A stretch of DNA of 64,000 nt from Arthrobacter sp. PAMC25564 (GTDB taxonomy: Bacteria; Actinomycetota; Actinomycetes; Actinomycetales; Micrococcaceae), in assembly GCF_004798705.1 (NCBI RefSeq), contig NZ_CP039290.1, positions 620,001 to 684,000 of the forward strand, read 5' to 3'. Positions 44,961-54,652 of this stretch are shown one piece after another (the first letter of the stretch is position 1; each line of letters begins with the position of its first letter). The position numbers and the translations under genes are program-made. Below the pieces are notes generated by a model. That model did not search any database and was not told the DNA's origin. It saw only the letters and a program-made list of their open reading frames with translations.

Positions 44961-45524
44961 CTACCCGTAGGTGTCCCGGGGACCGCGGCCGTTGACTGTC
45001 CGGATGCCCTTCCGCCAGCTCGGCGCGGCGGGGCCGAGGACCTTGATGCTGGTCACGATGCCGTCGCCCAATTCGGTGCGGAACTTTTCCAGCAGGCTCA
45101 GGCTCAACAGGCGAAGCTGCGTGGCCCAGGCCGTGGAATCACACCGCACGTGCAGGGTCGTGTTCTCGAAACTCTCGGGGGTGCAGTGGGCTGAGATTTC
45201 CGGTCCCACCAGGGTTCCCCATTGAGCCATCACGGAACCAACCGCCACCGGTGAACTCCAGCCGCGTTCCGCGACGAGGCGCCCAACGACCTTTCCCAAC
45301 CCCAGCGGGTCACGTCCGGTGGAGTGGAACTGCCGAAATCCGCGGGTCCCACCGATGCCGCGGCCGGGTTTCTGCGGGCTGGAACCGGGCCGTGGCGGGG
45401 CCTTCCGCCGGATCTCCCCGCGGGCAGCGGCCGCGTCGCGCATCCTGTTCAAAGCCGCCTGGGCAGCATCGATGTCATCGGGGTCGCGGCCCGGTTGCAG
45501 GCCGCCGTCGGTGTCCTTATTCAT
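44961..45524 (-). CDS. DUF721 protein (DciA-like helicase loader)
   Basis: This is a 187-residue protein. The first 75 residues are basic and flexible. The DUF721 domain follows: VVGRLVAERGWSSPVAVGSV, QWGTLVGPEISAHCTPESF, LHVRCDSTAWATQLRLLS. DciA proteins load the DnaB helicase in bacteria without DnaC, which suits this place beside recF and dnaN. Its ATG overlaps the recF stop (ATGA). Confidence 0.88.
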   Translation of the reverse strand: MNKDTDGGLQPGRDPDDIDAAQAALNRMRDAAAARGEIRRKAPPRPGSSPQKPGRGIGGTRGFRQFHSTGRDPLGLGKVVGRLVAERGWSSPVAVGSVMAQWGTLVGPEISAHCTPESFENTTLHVRCDSTAWATQLRLLSLSLLEKFRTELGDGIVTSIKVLGPAAPSWRKGIRTVNGRGPRDTYG

Positions 45525-46717
45525 CGATATTCCGGCTCATCGATTCCTCCCGGGATGACCTTCACCCGCCGTCCGGCCAGCTCCGCCGGGATATCGTCCT
45601 CGACGGCGGCAGTGACCAATACCTGCTCGGCACCGGATACTATTGCCGCCAGTTTACGCCGCCGCTGGACATCCAGCTCGGCAAAAACATCATCCAGGAT
45701 CAGGATCGGCGCGGAACCGCCGGTCCGGGCGTCGTCCAGCATCACATAGTACGAGGCCAGCCGGAGGGACAGGCACATGGACCAGGTTTCCCCGTGGGAG
45801 GCATAGCCCTTGGCCGGTGCCACGCCCAACACGAGTTCGAGCTCATCGCGGTGCGGCCCGACCAGCGAGATGCCCCGCTCCAGTTCTTTGCGGCGCGATG
45901 CCGCGAAGGCCTGGACATAACGGTCCGTCAGCTCATCGATCGAAAGCAAACGGAGATCTTCAGCCTGCCCGGTCCCGTCTGTGGCGGCGGGCGCGGGGCC
46001 GTCGTCCTCTGTAGCATGCTGCAGCGTGGAGCGGTAGATGGCGCCGGCTTCCTTCGACCCGTCGGTGAGCTGGGCGTAGGCGTTCTTCAGGTGCGGACGC
46101 AGCCGCTCCACCAGTTCAAGCCGCGCGTGCAGCAGTTCCGCACCGGCCCTCGCCATGTGCTGGTCCCAGACGTCGAGCGTGGCTTCATGGGCGGAGCTGA
46201 ACTTGCCGCTCCGGCCCGATTTGAGCAGCGCATTGCGCTGTTTCAGGACCCGGTCATAGTCGCCCCGGGTGGCAGCATGGCGCGGGATCAGGCTGACGAG
46301 GAGGTCGTCAAGGAATCGCCTGCGGTTCGACGGATCGCCCTTGACCAGGGCCAGATCCTCCGGCGCGAAGAGTACGGTCTGGCAGATGCCGAGGATGTCG
46401 CGGGCGCGCACAGGATTGCTCCGGTTGATCCGTGCACGGTTGGCACGGCTGGCGTTGATTTCGAGCTCCAGGACGGTGGACTGCCCGCCGCGCACCAGCT
46501 TGGCCCGGATCATCGCCCTTTCCGTGCCGAAACGAAGCAGCGGGGCATCGGAACTGACCCGGTGCGAGCTGAGCGTGGCAAGGTAGCCGATCGCTTCCAT
46601 CAGGTTGGTCTTGCCGATCCCGTTGGACCCGACAAGGACGGTGACGCCAGGCTCGAGGCTCAGGTCCACCTGGGCGTAACTGCGGAAATCAAACAGGGAG
46701 AGTTTTTCTAGATACAC
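45521..46717 (-). CDS. recF: DNA replication and repair protein RecF
   Basis: This is a 398-residue SMC-like ATPase. Walker A GSNGIGKTNLMEAIGYL at residues about 30-46, signature LSLRLASYYV and Walker B LILDDVFAELD near the C-terminus. It loads RecA at gapped DNA. Coupled to DUF721 downstream. Confidence 0.96.
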   Translation of the reverse strand: MYLEKLSLFDFRSYAQVDLSLEPGVTVLVGSNGIGKTNLMEAIGYLATLSSHRVSSDAPLLRFGTERAMIRAKLVRGGQSTVLELEINASRANRARINRSNPVRARDILGICQTVLFAPEDLALVKGDPSNRRRFLDDLLVSLIPRHAATRGDYDRVLKQRNALLKSGRSGKFSSAHEATLDVWDQHMARAGAELLHARLELVERLRPHLKNAYAQLTDGSKEAGAIYRSTLQHATEDDGPAPAATDGTGQAEDLRLLSIDELTDRYVQAFAASRRKELERGISLVGPHRDELELVLGVAPAKGYASHGETWSMCLSLRLASYYVMLDDARTGGSAPILILDDVFAELDVQRRRKLAAIVSGAEQVLVTAAVEDDIPAELAGRRVKVIPGGIDEPEYR

Positions 46718-46743
46718 GCCGGGTTCAGGATCTCAGGGCGGAA

Positions 46744-47628
46744 CTATTTCGCCGGACGGGTGGAATGCCCGCCGAACTGGTGGCGCAAGGCCGAAACCAT
46801 CTTCATTGCCGGCGAAGTGTCCTCCCGGGAGGAGAAGCGGGCGAACAGTGCCGCCGTGATGGCCGGTGCGGGCACCGCATTGGCGATGGCCTCCTCGACG
46901 GTCCAGCGTCCTTCGCCGGAATCCTCGACGTAGTCGTCAATGGATTCCAAGCCCGGGTCTTCATCGAGCGCCTTGACCATCAGGTCCAGCAGCCAGGACC
47001 GCACGACGGTGCCTTTCTGCCAGGCCCGGAAGGTTCCCGGAAGATCGGTGACGATGTCCTTCGCGGCGAGGAGTTCGTAGCCTTCCGCGTATGCCTGCAT
47101 CAGGCCATATTCGATTCCGTTGTGGACCATCTTGGCGTAGTGCCCGGCGCCGATCCCGCCGACGTGGACGAAGCTGTCGGCGCGGTCGCCTTCGGGACGA
47201 AGAACGTCGAAGACCGGCAGGGCACGTTCGATGTCCGCTGCGTCCCCGCCTGCCATCAGGCCGTAGCCGTTCTGAAGCCCCCAGACACCGCCCGAAACCC
47301 CGCAATCGGCGAAACGGATGCTCTTTTGGGCCAGGGCCGCGCCGTGTTTCTGGTCCTCGGTGAAGCGGGAGTTGCCGCCGTCGATCACGAGGTCCCCGGC
47401 GTCGAGCTTGTTGCCGAGTTCGGTGATCACGGCGTCGGTGATGTCGCCTGACGGGACCATCACCCAGATGAGTCGCGGCGCCGGCACAGCGGCGATGAGC
47501 TCGTCGATGCTTGCGACGTCGGTGACGTCGGTGTTGCGGTCAAAACCCGTCACTTGGATTCCACCGTTGCGCATCCGTTCGCGCATGTTGAAACCCATTT
47601 TTCCAAGGCCGATCAGTCCGATGTGCAC
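46744..47628 (-). CDS. gnd: 6-phosphogluconate dehydrogenase (decarboxylating), short form
   Basis: This is a 294-residue oxidoreductase. Rossmann motif IGLIGLGKMGFNMRERM, substrate motif GDLVIDGGNSRFTEDQKH and the catalytic lysine in GIGAGHYAKMVHNGIEYGLM. The short (about 300 residue) Gram-positive form. It makes ribulose-5-phosphate and NAD(P)H. It sits between dnaN and recF, which is common in actinobacteria. Confidence 0.95.
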   Translation of the reverse strand: MHIGLIGLGKMGFNMRERMRNGGIQVTGFDRNTDVTDVASIDELIAAVPAPRLIWVMVPSGDITDAVITELGNKLDAGDLVIDGGNSRFTEDQKHGAALAQKSIRFADCGVSGGVWGLQNGYGLMAGGDAADIERALPVFDVLRPEGDRADSFVHVGGIGAGHYAKMVHNGIEYGLMQAYAEGYELLAAKDIVTDLPGTFRAWQKGTVVRSWLLDLMVKALDEDPGLESIDDYVEDSGEGRWTVEEAIANAVPAPAITAALFARFSSREDTSPAMKMVSALRHQFGGHSTRPAK

Positions 47629-47674
47629 GGTATGAACTCTTTTCTGCGCTGGGGTATTTCAGGCTGGAACGTCA

Positions 47675-47740
47675 CCCAACTGGCTCGCACTAGTTGCCGT
47701 TTTGAGGGTTCAAAACGACAACGTCTGTGAGCTAGTTGGG
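47675..47740. repeat. 66-bp palindromic interspersed element, copy B
   Basis: The arms CCCAACTGGCTC and GAGCTAGTTGGG pair along nearly the whole length, with inner arms GTTGCCGTTTTGA and TCAAAACGACAAC. It overlaps the last four codons of dnaN (LPN and stop), and lies 46 bases before gnd. Copy A at 22478 has the same ends, length and core. Confidence 0.85.
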
Positions 47741-48856
47741 GAGCCGGACCGGCATGACCAGGTAGCGGTAATCGCCCTGGTCCTCGCCGTCCGCGTCTTG
47801 CTGGGCCGTGATCATCGCCGGCTTCGGGGCAGCTGTGAAGGAGAAGCGCACGAACTTGGTTTCGATGACGCTCAGGCCCTCGATCAGGTAATGCGGGTTG
47901 AAGGCAACCGTGATGTCATCGCCGGTCAGCTGGGCCTCGAGCTCTTCCGAGGCCTGGGCATCTTCCCCGGTGCCTGCGTCCAGATGCAGCTGGCCCTGGG
48001 TGAACGCGAGCCGGACGGGGGTGTTGCGTTCGGCCACGAGGGAGACACGGCGCACTGCATCGACCAGTTCCTGGGACTGGACCGTGGCGTGGATCGGGGT
48101 TGATTCCGGAAAGAGCGAGCGGATCTTGGGGTAGTCGCCGTCGACCAGGAGCGAGGTCGTGGTGCGGCCGCCGCTTTCGAAGCCGATGAGCCGGCTGTCG
48201 TCTTCGGCAAGGGCGAGGTTGATGTCGCCGCTGCTGCCGAGGGTCTTCGCCACTTCGTTGAGCGTTTTTGCCTTGACCAGGGCTGTGGTGGAAATTCCCG
48301 GGGTGACAGGCTTCCAGGGCAGTTCGCGCATGGCCAGACGATAGCGGTCCGTTGCGAGGAGCGTGATGAGATCGTCCTCGATCTCCATCCGGACGCCGGT
48401 GAGGATCGGGAGGGTGTCGTCCTTGCTGGCAGCGATGATCACCTGGGAAACCGCCTGGGCGAAGGTGTCGCCCGGCACGGTGCCGCTGATCGGCGGCAGG
48501 GCAGGCAACGGCGGGTATTCGGCTTCCGGCATGGTGGCCAGGTGGAAGCTGCTTCGGCGGCAGCTCAGAGTGACCTTGTTGCCGTCGGTTTCGATGTCGA
48601 CGGGAGCGGATGGCAGGCTGCGGCAGATATCGGCGAGCAAGCGTCCGGAGACCAGGATGGTGCCCTCGGTGGTGATGTCGGCAGGGATTTCGAGCCTCGC
48701 AGAGGTTTCATAATCGAAACTCGAGAGGCTGACGGTGCCCGCTTCGGCCTTGAGCAGCAGGCCCGAAAGTACCGGCACTGGCGGCCGCGGAGACAACGAC
48801 CGGGCGGTCCAGGTCACGGCCTCGGCCAGGACGTCCCGCTCGACTCTGAACTTCAC
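47732..48856 (-). CDS. dnaN: DNA polymerase III sliding clamp (beta subunit)
   Basis: This is a 374-residue protein with three clamp-fold repeats and the usual C-terminal MPVRLPN. Family patterns: FRVERDVLAEAVTWTARSL at the start and GDDITVAFNPHYLIEGL near the end. It tethers the replicative polymerase to DNA. Its stop codon lies inside the 66-bp palindrome. Confidence 0.98.
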   Translation of the reverse strand: MKFRVERDVLAEAVTWTARSLSPRPPVPVLSGLLLKAEAGTVSLSSFDYETSARLEIPADITTEGTILVSGRLLADICRSLPSAPVDIETDGNKVTLSCRRSSFHLATMPEAEYPPLPALPPISGTVPGDTFAQAVSQVIIAASKDDTLPILTGVRMEIEDDLITLLATDRYRLAMRELPWKPVTPGISTTALVKAKTLNEVAKTLGSSGDINLALAEDDSRLIGFESGGRTTTSLLVDGDYPKIRSLFPESTPIHATVQSQELVDAVRRVSLVAERNTPVRLAFTQGQLHLDAGTGEDAQASEELEAQLTGDDITVAFNPHYLIEGLSVIETKFVRFSFTAAPKPAMITAQQDADGEDQGDYRYLVMPVRLPN

Positions 48857-49438
48857 GGAAGGGTGCCGCCTTTCATTGCTGCTGTCATCGCCAAAAACAT
48901 CGAACCGTAAGGGCTCCGGCAGGGCCGGGCTCCATCACAAAGGGAAGTGCCTCCCGTTCCGGGTGCCGCGGGCCAGTTGTGAACCACAAGTTTTTCCGGG
49001 ACGGACGCACTGCAGACAGCTTAGCCCCATGATGTGAGTTTCTCCCATCCCCGGGTTGCACCGCTGGTGCTCCGGCAGGCTGTTCCTGGCTCCGTTCTTC
49101 GCCGTTGTCGGGGACGGCCAGGCCGTGTCAGGGGGGCCGGACAAGAAACTGTTGTTTGAGGGAATTTCATTTTCTTGGGATTAGTAGTGTTAATAACTGC
49201 TGTGGAAACTGTGGATAACTCCGTTTCGCGGTGCCGTTCCGCGGTTAAGCCCTGTTCATGGACTGTGGGTTCAGCAGGTTTTAAACAGGCTGTGGATGGG
49301 GACAACTTTTTCGGCTGATTCGCTGATCCACAGACGCCTTAAGGGTTTTAAGCCCATTAACCGCGGTTGTCCCCTTAACTATCCACAGGGTTGTCCACAG
49401 GTGCCTGTTAATAAGGTAGGAGTGTGTGACCGGACGGC
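48857..49438. other. dnaA-dnaN intergenic region, expected part of oriC
   Basis: The 582 bases hold one perfect DnaA box (TGTGGATAA at 49210) and near matches (TGTTAATAA at 49188 and 49406; ACTATCCACA at about 49379; CTGTGGATG at about 49290). An AT-rich tract lies at 49160-49200, a candidate unwinding element. No gene is seen. Confidence 0.75.
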
Positions 49439-50860
49439 TCAGGAATTGCGCTGCTGCTGCTTGATCCGGTTGGTCAGCTCGGTCACCTGGTTGTAGATCA
49501 CACGGCGTTCGGCCATCAGTTCGCGGATCTTGCGGTCCGCATGGATCACCGTGGTGTGGTCGCGGCCGCCGAGCTCCTGGCCGATCTTGGGAAGGGACAT
49601 GTCCGTGAGCTCGCGGCACAGGTACATGGCGATCTGCCGTGCGGTGACCAGGGTGCGGGTGCGGGATTTGCTGCAGAGCTCTTCCATGCTGAGCTTGAAG
49701 TAGTCCGCCGTCTGCGTCAGGATCTGCGCGGAGGTGATTTCCTGGGCGCCGTCATCGGTGATGAGGTCCTTGAGGACCATTTCGGCCAGGGCCACATCGA
49801 CCGGCTGGCGGTTCAGGCTGGCGAACGCGGTGACCCGGATCAGGGCGCCCTCGAGTTCGCGGATGTTGCTGGAAATCTTGGATGCGATGTATTCCAGGGC
49901 ATCATCCGGTGCGGAGAGACCCTCGCTGAGGGCCTTCTTCCGGAGAATCGCTATCCGGGTTTCCAGCTCGGGCGGCTGGATGTCCGTCAGCAGGCCCCAC
50001 TCGAAGCGTGATTTCATCCGGTCTTCGAAACCCGCCAGGAGCTTGGGCGGCTGGTCGGAGGTGATGACGACCTGCTTGTTGTTGTTGTGCAGGGCATTGA
50101 AGGTGTGGAAGAACTCCTCCAGCGTCCGGTCCTTGCCGGCCAGGAACTGGATGTCATCAATGAGCAGGACATCGACGTTGCGGTAGGTGGTCTTGAAGCT
50201 GGTGCCTTCGTCGTCCCGGATGGAGTTGATGAAGTCGTTGGTGAATTCCTCGGAGTTCACGTACCTGACGCGGATGCCGCTGTAGAGCCGGCGGGCATAG
50301 TGGCCGATCGCGTGCAGCAGGTGGGTCTTGCCCAGTCCGGAATCGCCGTAGATGAACAATGGGTTGTAGGCCTTCGCCGGTGCCTCGGCGACGGCGACGG
50401 CGGCCGCATGGGCGAAACGGTTGGAGGATCCGATCACGAAGGTGTCGAAGACGTACTTCGGATTGAGGCGGCCGAATTCGTGGGAGGTGCTAGGCAGCAT
50501 CGGCTGCGGCTTGAGCTCCACCGTGGGGTCCGCCCCGCGGGAAAGTTCGACGGCGGGTTCCGGTTCAGTGTGCAGCGGCACCAGATCGGTGTCGACGTCG
50601 ATCGCACAGCGGATTTCGTCGGAGAAGACATTCCGGAGGGCGTCGTCGAGGGCTTCCTTGACCTGGGTCTGCAGGACCTCCCGGGTCAGTTCGTTCGGCA
50701 CTGCCACGAGAAGGGTGGAGCCGATCAGTCCTTGCGCCTGGGCGAGGATAACGAAGCCGCGCTGCCGGGGTGAGACACGGTGGTCGTTCTCGAGAAGGCT
50801 CACTACTCGCCGCCAGGAACTTCCGACAGTGTTGGCTTGGTTGGCTTCGTCTACTGTCAT
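49439..50860 (-). CDS. dnaA: Chromosomal replication initiator DnaA
   Basis: This is a protein of 473 residues. Domain III has Walker A GDSGLGKTHLLHAIGHY and Walker B VLLIDDIQFLAGK. Domain IV ends with the DNA-binding signature GRDHTTVIHADRKI. The ATG at 50860 is chosen (GAGGAA 8 bases upstream); a TTG directly before it is the alternative. It binds DnaA boxes to open the origin. Transcribed towards dnaN. Confidence 0.98.
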   Translation of the reverse strand: MTVDEANQANTVGSSWRRVVSLLENDHRVSPRQRGFVILAQAQGLIGSTLLVAVPNELTREVLQTQVKEALDDALRNVFSDEIRCAIDVDTDLVPLHTEPEPAVELSRGADPTVELKPQPMLPSTSHEFGRLNPKYVFDTFVIGSSNRFAHAAAVAVAEAPAKAYNPLFIYGDSGLGKTHLLHAIGHYARRLYSGIRVRYVNSEEFTNDFINSIRDDEGTSFKTTYRNVDVLLIDDIQFLAGKDRTLEEFFHTFNALHNNNKQVVITSDQPPKLLAGFEDRMKSRFEWGLLTDIQPPELETRIAILRKKALSEGLSAPDDALEYIASKISSNIRELEGALIRVTAFASLNRQPVDVALAEMVLKDLITDDGAQEITSAQILTQTADYFKLSMEELCSKSRTRTLVTARQIAMYLCRELTDMSLPKIGQELGGRDHTTVIHADRKIRELMAERRVIYNQVTELTNRIKQQQRNS

Positions 50861-51322
50861 CAATCAGTTCCTCAAACTTGCTTGTCTGCATTAACTGCAG
50901 CCACAAGTCGTGAACCAGTGCCCTGGCCCCGGCTTCATCCACAGGGTTATGCACAGTCCGTGGATAATCGGCTACTGAGCCACTCTAGGGGATCAAAAGC
51001 CTAGAAGATAGCTGGGTTGAGGCCTGTGGATAATTACACCGTTGTGGTTCTGGATCGGGCCCTGTGACCCATTTCATCCACAGGCTGGCACGTAAGTTAG
51101 CCACAGCTGGGGATAGTCTGCGAAGCGACCCCCGGTTTGACTCTCGGTGGGATTTTGCCCTAACGTTGTGAAGTCCTTTGTGTCCGCTTTCCGCCCTAAT
51201 TTGAATCTCTCCCTGACGCTCCGCGTCTTGCGAGTCCAGGGCAGCGGCACATACACATAAGCGTCGGCCAGTTCTTCCCCTTGATCGGGTGGGCGCACCT
51301 TTGATCCACTGGAGTAACTAAC
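50861..51322. other. dnaA-rpmH intergenic region, expected part of oriC
   Basis: One perfect DnaA box (TGTGGATAA at 51025) and near matches TTATGCACA (50947), CGTGGATAA (50959), TCATCCACA (50935 and 51074) and TTAGCCACA (51097). Gene strand changes here from minus to plus. It also holds the promoters of dnaA and rpmH. Confidence 0.75.
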
Positions 51323-51460
51323 GTGAGCAAGCGGACTTTTCAGCCGAATAACCGCCGTCGAGCCAAGAAGCACGGCTTCCGCCTTCGTATGCGTACCCGT
51401 GCCGGCCGTGCCATCCTGGCAGCCCGTCGTGGCAAGGGCCGCACCGAACTGTCGGCCTAA
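51323..51460 (+). CDS. rpmH: 50S ribosomal protein L34
   Basis: This is a 45-residue basic protein, [20 protein letters not shown] then [20 protein letters not shown] and ending TELSA. The GTG start has GGAG 8 bases upstream. It is the first gene of the plus-strand run, as in most bacteria. Confidence 0.98.
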   Translation: MSKRTFQPNNRRRAKKHGFRLRMRTRAGRAILAARRGKGRTELSA

Positions 51461-51500
51461 ATACTGACTCGTCGGTCCACATCCCTGTGCGAGTTGAACG

Positions 51501-51911
51501 GTGCTAGCCACCCGGAACCGTCTAAGGACATCAACCGATTTTTCAACAACTGTACGTTCCGGCGTCCGCAATGGACGCCGGAACTTAGTGTTATATACGG
51601 CAGCTTGCGCTGCCGATGAACCAAGCCGGATCGGATTCATCGTTTCCAAGAGTGTCGGGAACGCTGTTGTCAGGAACCTCGTTAAGAGGAGACTGAGAGA
51701 AGCCGGCGCCTTGTCGTTGCAGAAATACGGCAGTGGGTTCGCCATCGTGGTCAGGGCCCTGCCCGCCGCGGCGGGGGCCAGCTGGGACCAACTGCTTGCC
51801 GACTATGACGCCGCTTTGGAAACAACGATGAAACGGCTGGGCAGCCGCCTTCCCCAGGCTGCTTCATCAGTTTCTGACGAGATAACACAGGAAGGGACCC
51901 CGCGTGCGTAA
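51501..51911 (+). CDS. rnpA: Ribonuclease P protein component
   Basis: This is a 136-residue basic protein that assists the RNase P RNA in tRNA 5' maturation. Family motif RNLVKRRLREAG and FIVSKSVGNAVV. GTG start. Its stop overlaps the yidD start. Confidence 0.96.
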   Translation: MLATRNRLRTSTDFSTTVRSGVRNGRRNLVLYTAACAADEPSRIGFIVSKSVGNAVVRNLVKRRLREAGALSLQKYGSGFAIVVRALPAAAGASWDQLLADYDAALETTMKRLGSRLPQAASSVSDEITQEGTPRA

Positions 51912-52311
51912 CTCAACTGCCGCCGTCCCTCATCTGAAATCAGCGGCTCTGGTATCAGCCCTGCTCTGGTTGGGCACTGCCCTCTGGAACCTGCCGCGCA
52001 ATATCCTCATTCTGCTGCTGATGGCCTACCGCAAGGTGATTTCACCGCTGTACGGCCAGGTATGCCGCTTCTTCCCCAGCTGCTCGGCCTACGCCCTGGA
52101 GGCGATCACGGTCCATGGTGCTGTGAAGGGAAGCTGGCTCGCTGCCCGGCGCCTGGCGCGCTGCCATCCCTGGAACGCCGGTGGAGTGGACCACGTCCCC
52201 GCCGGCCACCGGGAGTGGCCCGAAGACCGCACCCCCACAATTGTTGTGTTGAACAACCCGGACAAGTACCTGGCTGCTCAGTCTGATGGAGAAGGCCGCT
52301 TTGCGGCCTGA
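51904..52311 (+). CDS. yidD: Membrane protein insertion efficiency factor YidD
   Basis: This is a protein of about 135 residues with the YidD core YRKVISPLYGQVCRFFPSCS, AYALEAITVHGAVKGSWLAA and RLARCHPWNAGGVD. A GTG at 51904 is used; the amphipathic N-terminus is longer than usual. It aids the YidC insertase. Confidence 0.94.
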   Translation: MRNSTAAVPHLKSAALVSALLWLGTALWNLPRNILILLLMAYRKVISPLYGQVCRFFPSCSAYALEAITVHGAVKGSWLAARRLARCHPWNAGGVDHVPAGHREWPEDRTPTIVVLNNPDKYLAAQSDGEGRFAA

Positions 52312-52327
52312 CGAATAGGGATATCGT

Positions 52328-53305
52328 ATGGACTTCTTTGGAACAATCATGTTTCCGTTCAAGTGGCTGGTCTCGGTCATTATGGTCGGATTCCATGACG
52401 GACTGAGCGTCATCGGCTTGCCGGCGGCCAACGGCTGGACGTGGACGCTGTCCATCATCGGGCTGGTGCTGGTCATCCGCGCCGCCCTGATTCCGGTCTT
52501 CGTCAAGCAGATCAAGGCCCAGCGTGGCATGCAGTTGCTGCAGCCTGACCTGAAGAAGATGCAGGACAAGTACAAGGGCAAGACCGACCAGCTGTCCCGC
52601 CAGGCCATGGCGCAGGAGCAGATGGCCCTGTACAAGAAGCACGGCACCAACCCGTTCTCGGCCTGCCTGCCCATGCTGATCCAGATGCCGTTTTTCTTCG
52701 CCCTGTTCCAGGTTCTTTCCGGCATCAGCACCGCCAAGGCGGGCGGCCAGGGTATCGGCGCCATGAGCGTCGAGCAGGTCAAGCAGTTCGACGAGTCAAG
52801 CATCTTCGGCGCTCCGCTGTCGGCCTCCCTCCTGCATGGCGGCGGCGGGGACCAGGAAATGGTCGTATGGGTTCTCTCGATCGTGATGATCCTGGCCATG
52901 ACGGCCTCGCAGTTCATCACGCAGAAGCAGATCATGGCCAAGAACATGTCCGAAGAGGCCATGGCCAGCCCGTTCATGCGCCAGCAGAAGATGATGCTCT
53001 ACATCCTGCCGCTCGTCTTTGGCGTGGGTGGCATCAACTTCCCGATCGGTGTCCTGATCTACTGGACCACCACCAACCTCTGGACCATGGGCCAGCAGTT
53101 CTTCGTGATCCGCCGGATGCCGACGCCGGGATCCCCCGCAGCGAAGGCACTTGCTGAGCGCAGGGCCGCCCGGGGCCTGCCGGCCCTGCCGCTGATGGGT
53201 GCCAAGAAGGCCGACGCCGAGGCCGCCGAAGCTGCCGCCGCTGCTGTGGCTGAGGCCAAGAGCCAGCGCATCCAGCCGCAACGTAAAAACAGGAAGAGGA
53301 AGTAA
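52328..53305 (+). CDS. yidC: Membrane protein insertase YidC
   Basis: This is a 325-residue protein with five hydrophobic helices and the cytoplasmic loop LQPDLKKMQDKYKGKTDQ. It lacks the large periplasmic domain of Gram-negative YidC. The tail is Ala- and Arg/Lys-rich and binds ribosomes. The TAA overlaps the jag ATG by one base. Confidence 0.96.
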   Translation: MDFFGTIMFPFKWLVSVIMVGFHDGLSVIGLPAANGWTWTLSIIGLVLVIRAALIPVFVKQIKAQRGMQLLQPDLKKMQDKYKGKTDQLSRQAMAQEQMALYKKHGTNPFSACLPMLIQMPFFFALFQVLSGISTAKAGGQGIGAMSVEQVKQFDESSIFGAPLSASLLHGGGGDQEMVVWVLSIVMILAMTASQFITQKQIMAKNMSEEAMASPFMRQQKMMLYILPLVFGVGGINFPIGVLIYWTTTNLWTMGQQFFVIRRMPTPGSPAAKALAERRAARGLPALPLMGAKKADAEAAEAAAAAVAEAKSQRIQPQRKNRKRK

Positions 53306-53898
53306 TGTCCGCCGAGAGCACCGAACACACTTTTTCCACCGAGGTCATCGACGACGAGACTGTGGACGCTGGCCAGGACGATGTCCAGGATGCGGGTCAG
53401 GAATCCGGGAACTCCGAAGAGGAGGCGACCCCAAGCCGCCTGGAAGAAGAAGGCGACGTGGCGGCCGACTATCTCGAGGAACTCCTGGACATCGCTGACA
53501 TCGACGGCGACATCGACATTGAGGTCCGCAACGGCCGCACCTATATCTCGATCGTTACCGAGGAAGAATCGGCCGGCCTGGAGAACCTGGTGGGCCAGGA
53601 CGGCGAAGTCCTCGAAGCACTGCAGGAGCTGACTCGCCTGGCGGTCCTGTCCGCCACGGAGAACCGGTCGCGCCTGGTGCTGGACATCAACGGTTACCGG
53701 GCGGAACGTTCCGGTGAGCTGCAGAAGATCGCAGAGGAGGCGGTGGCCTCCGTCAAGGAGTCCGGCGAGTCCGTCGCACTGGCGCCGATGAGCGCTTATG
53801 AGCGGAAGATCGTGCACGACGCCGTCGCGGATCTCGGGTTTGTCAGTGAGTCCGAGGGCGAAGGCGCCGACCGGCACATCGTCGTTTCCGCAGACTGA
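53305..53898 (+). CDS. jag: Jag/KhpB-type RNA-binding protein
   Basis: This is a 197-residue protein. An acidic N-terminal 50 residues is followed by a KH-like domain (LVGQDGEVLEALQELTRLAV) and an R3H domain (LAPMSAYERKIVHDAVADLG). It binds RNA and is linked to cell-envelope growth in Gram-positives. Fixed neighbour of yidC. Confidence 0.93.
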   Translation: MSAESTEHTFSTEVIDDETVDAGQDDVQDAGQESGNSEEEATPSRLEEEGDVAADYLEELLDIADIDGDIDIEVRNGRTYISIVTEEESAGLENLVGQDGEVLEALQELTRLAVLSATENRSRLVLDINGYRAERSGELQKIAEEAVASVKESGESVALAPMSAYERKIVHDAVADLGFVSESEGEGADRHIVVSAD

Positions 53899-53915
53899 AT
53901 CCGTTGAGTAGCTTG

Positions 53916-54566
53916 ATGGTTGAAATTTCTGCGGCCGAACTGCAGGCAGCACAATCGATTTTTGGCGACCGCCTGGACCTCGCGAAGCGCTATGTAGAGC
54001 ATCTAGCCACAACCGGCACCGAACGGGGCCTGATCGGCCCGCGGGAGGTGCCCCGACTGTGGAGCCGGCATGTGCTGAACTGTGCGGTCATCGAGAGCCA
54101 GATTGCCCAGGGCAGCCACGTGGCCGACGTCGGCAGCGGGGCCGGGCTGCCTGGTCTGTGCCTGGCCATCGCGCGGCCGGACCTGGAATTAACGCTTATT
54201 GAGCCCCTTGAACGACGTGTCATCTGGCTGCAGGAAGTAGTGGATGATCTGGGCCTGAAGAATGTCACGGTCATGCGCACCCGCGCGGAACTTGCCGTCG
54301 GTATGGTCGACGCCGATGTGGTGACGGCCCGGGCCGTGTCTGCGCTGTCAAACCTTGCCGGACTGACCATTCCGCTGCTTGCCGGCAACGGTGAGGTCAT
54401 TGCGATCAAGGGACGCAGCGCCGGCGAGGAGATCGAAAAGGCAGCCAAGGTGATCCGGAAGCTGGGCGGCGTCGAGACATCCGTGGTGGTGGTCGGTGGG
54501 GATCTTCTTGAGGAACCCACAACCGTTGTCCGGATCGTCGTGAAGAAGCCTCGAAAGATTACCTAG
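53916..54566 (+). CDS. rsmG: 16S rRNA (guanine527-N7)-methyltransferase
   Basis: This is a SAM-dependent methyltransferase of about 216 residues. SAM motif VADVGSGAGLPGLCLAIARP, and ELTLIEPLERRVIWLQEV. The ATG at 53916 (MVEISAAEL) is preferred; a TTG at 53904 would add four residues. It methylates G527 of 16S rRNA; loss gives low-level streptomycin resistance. Confidence 0.95.
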   Translation: MVEISAAELQAAQSIFGDRLDLAKRYVEHLATTGTERGLIGPREVPRLWSRHVLNCAVIESQIAQGSHVADVGSGAGLPGLCLAIARPDLELTLIEPLERRVIWLQEVVDDLGLKNVTVMRTRAELAVGMVDADVVTARAVSALSNLAGLTIPLLAGNGEVIAIKGRSAGEEIEKAAKVIRKLGGVETSVVVVGGDLLEEPTTVVRIVVKKPRKIT

Positions 54567-54652
54567 CACCAGCCCGGTGCCCGTGGAGTCCAAGGGGAAG
54601 AGGTTAGGCTAGTAACCGGCAGTGAAAGCCGGACGAGAGTGAGTGTGTCACA

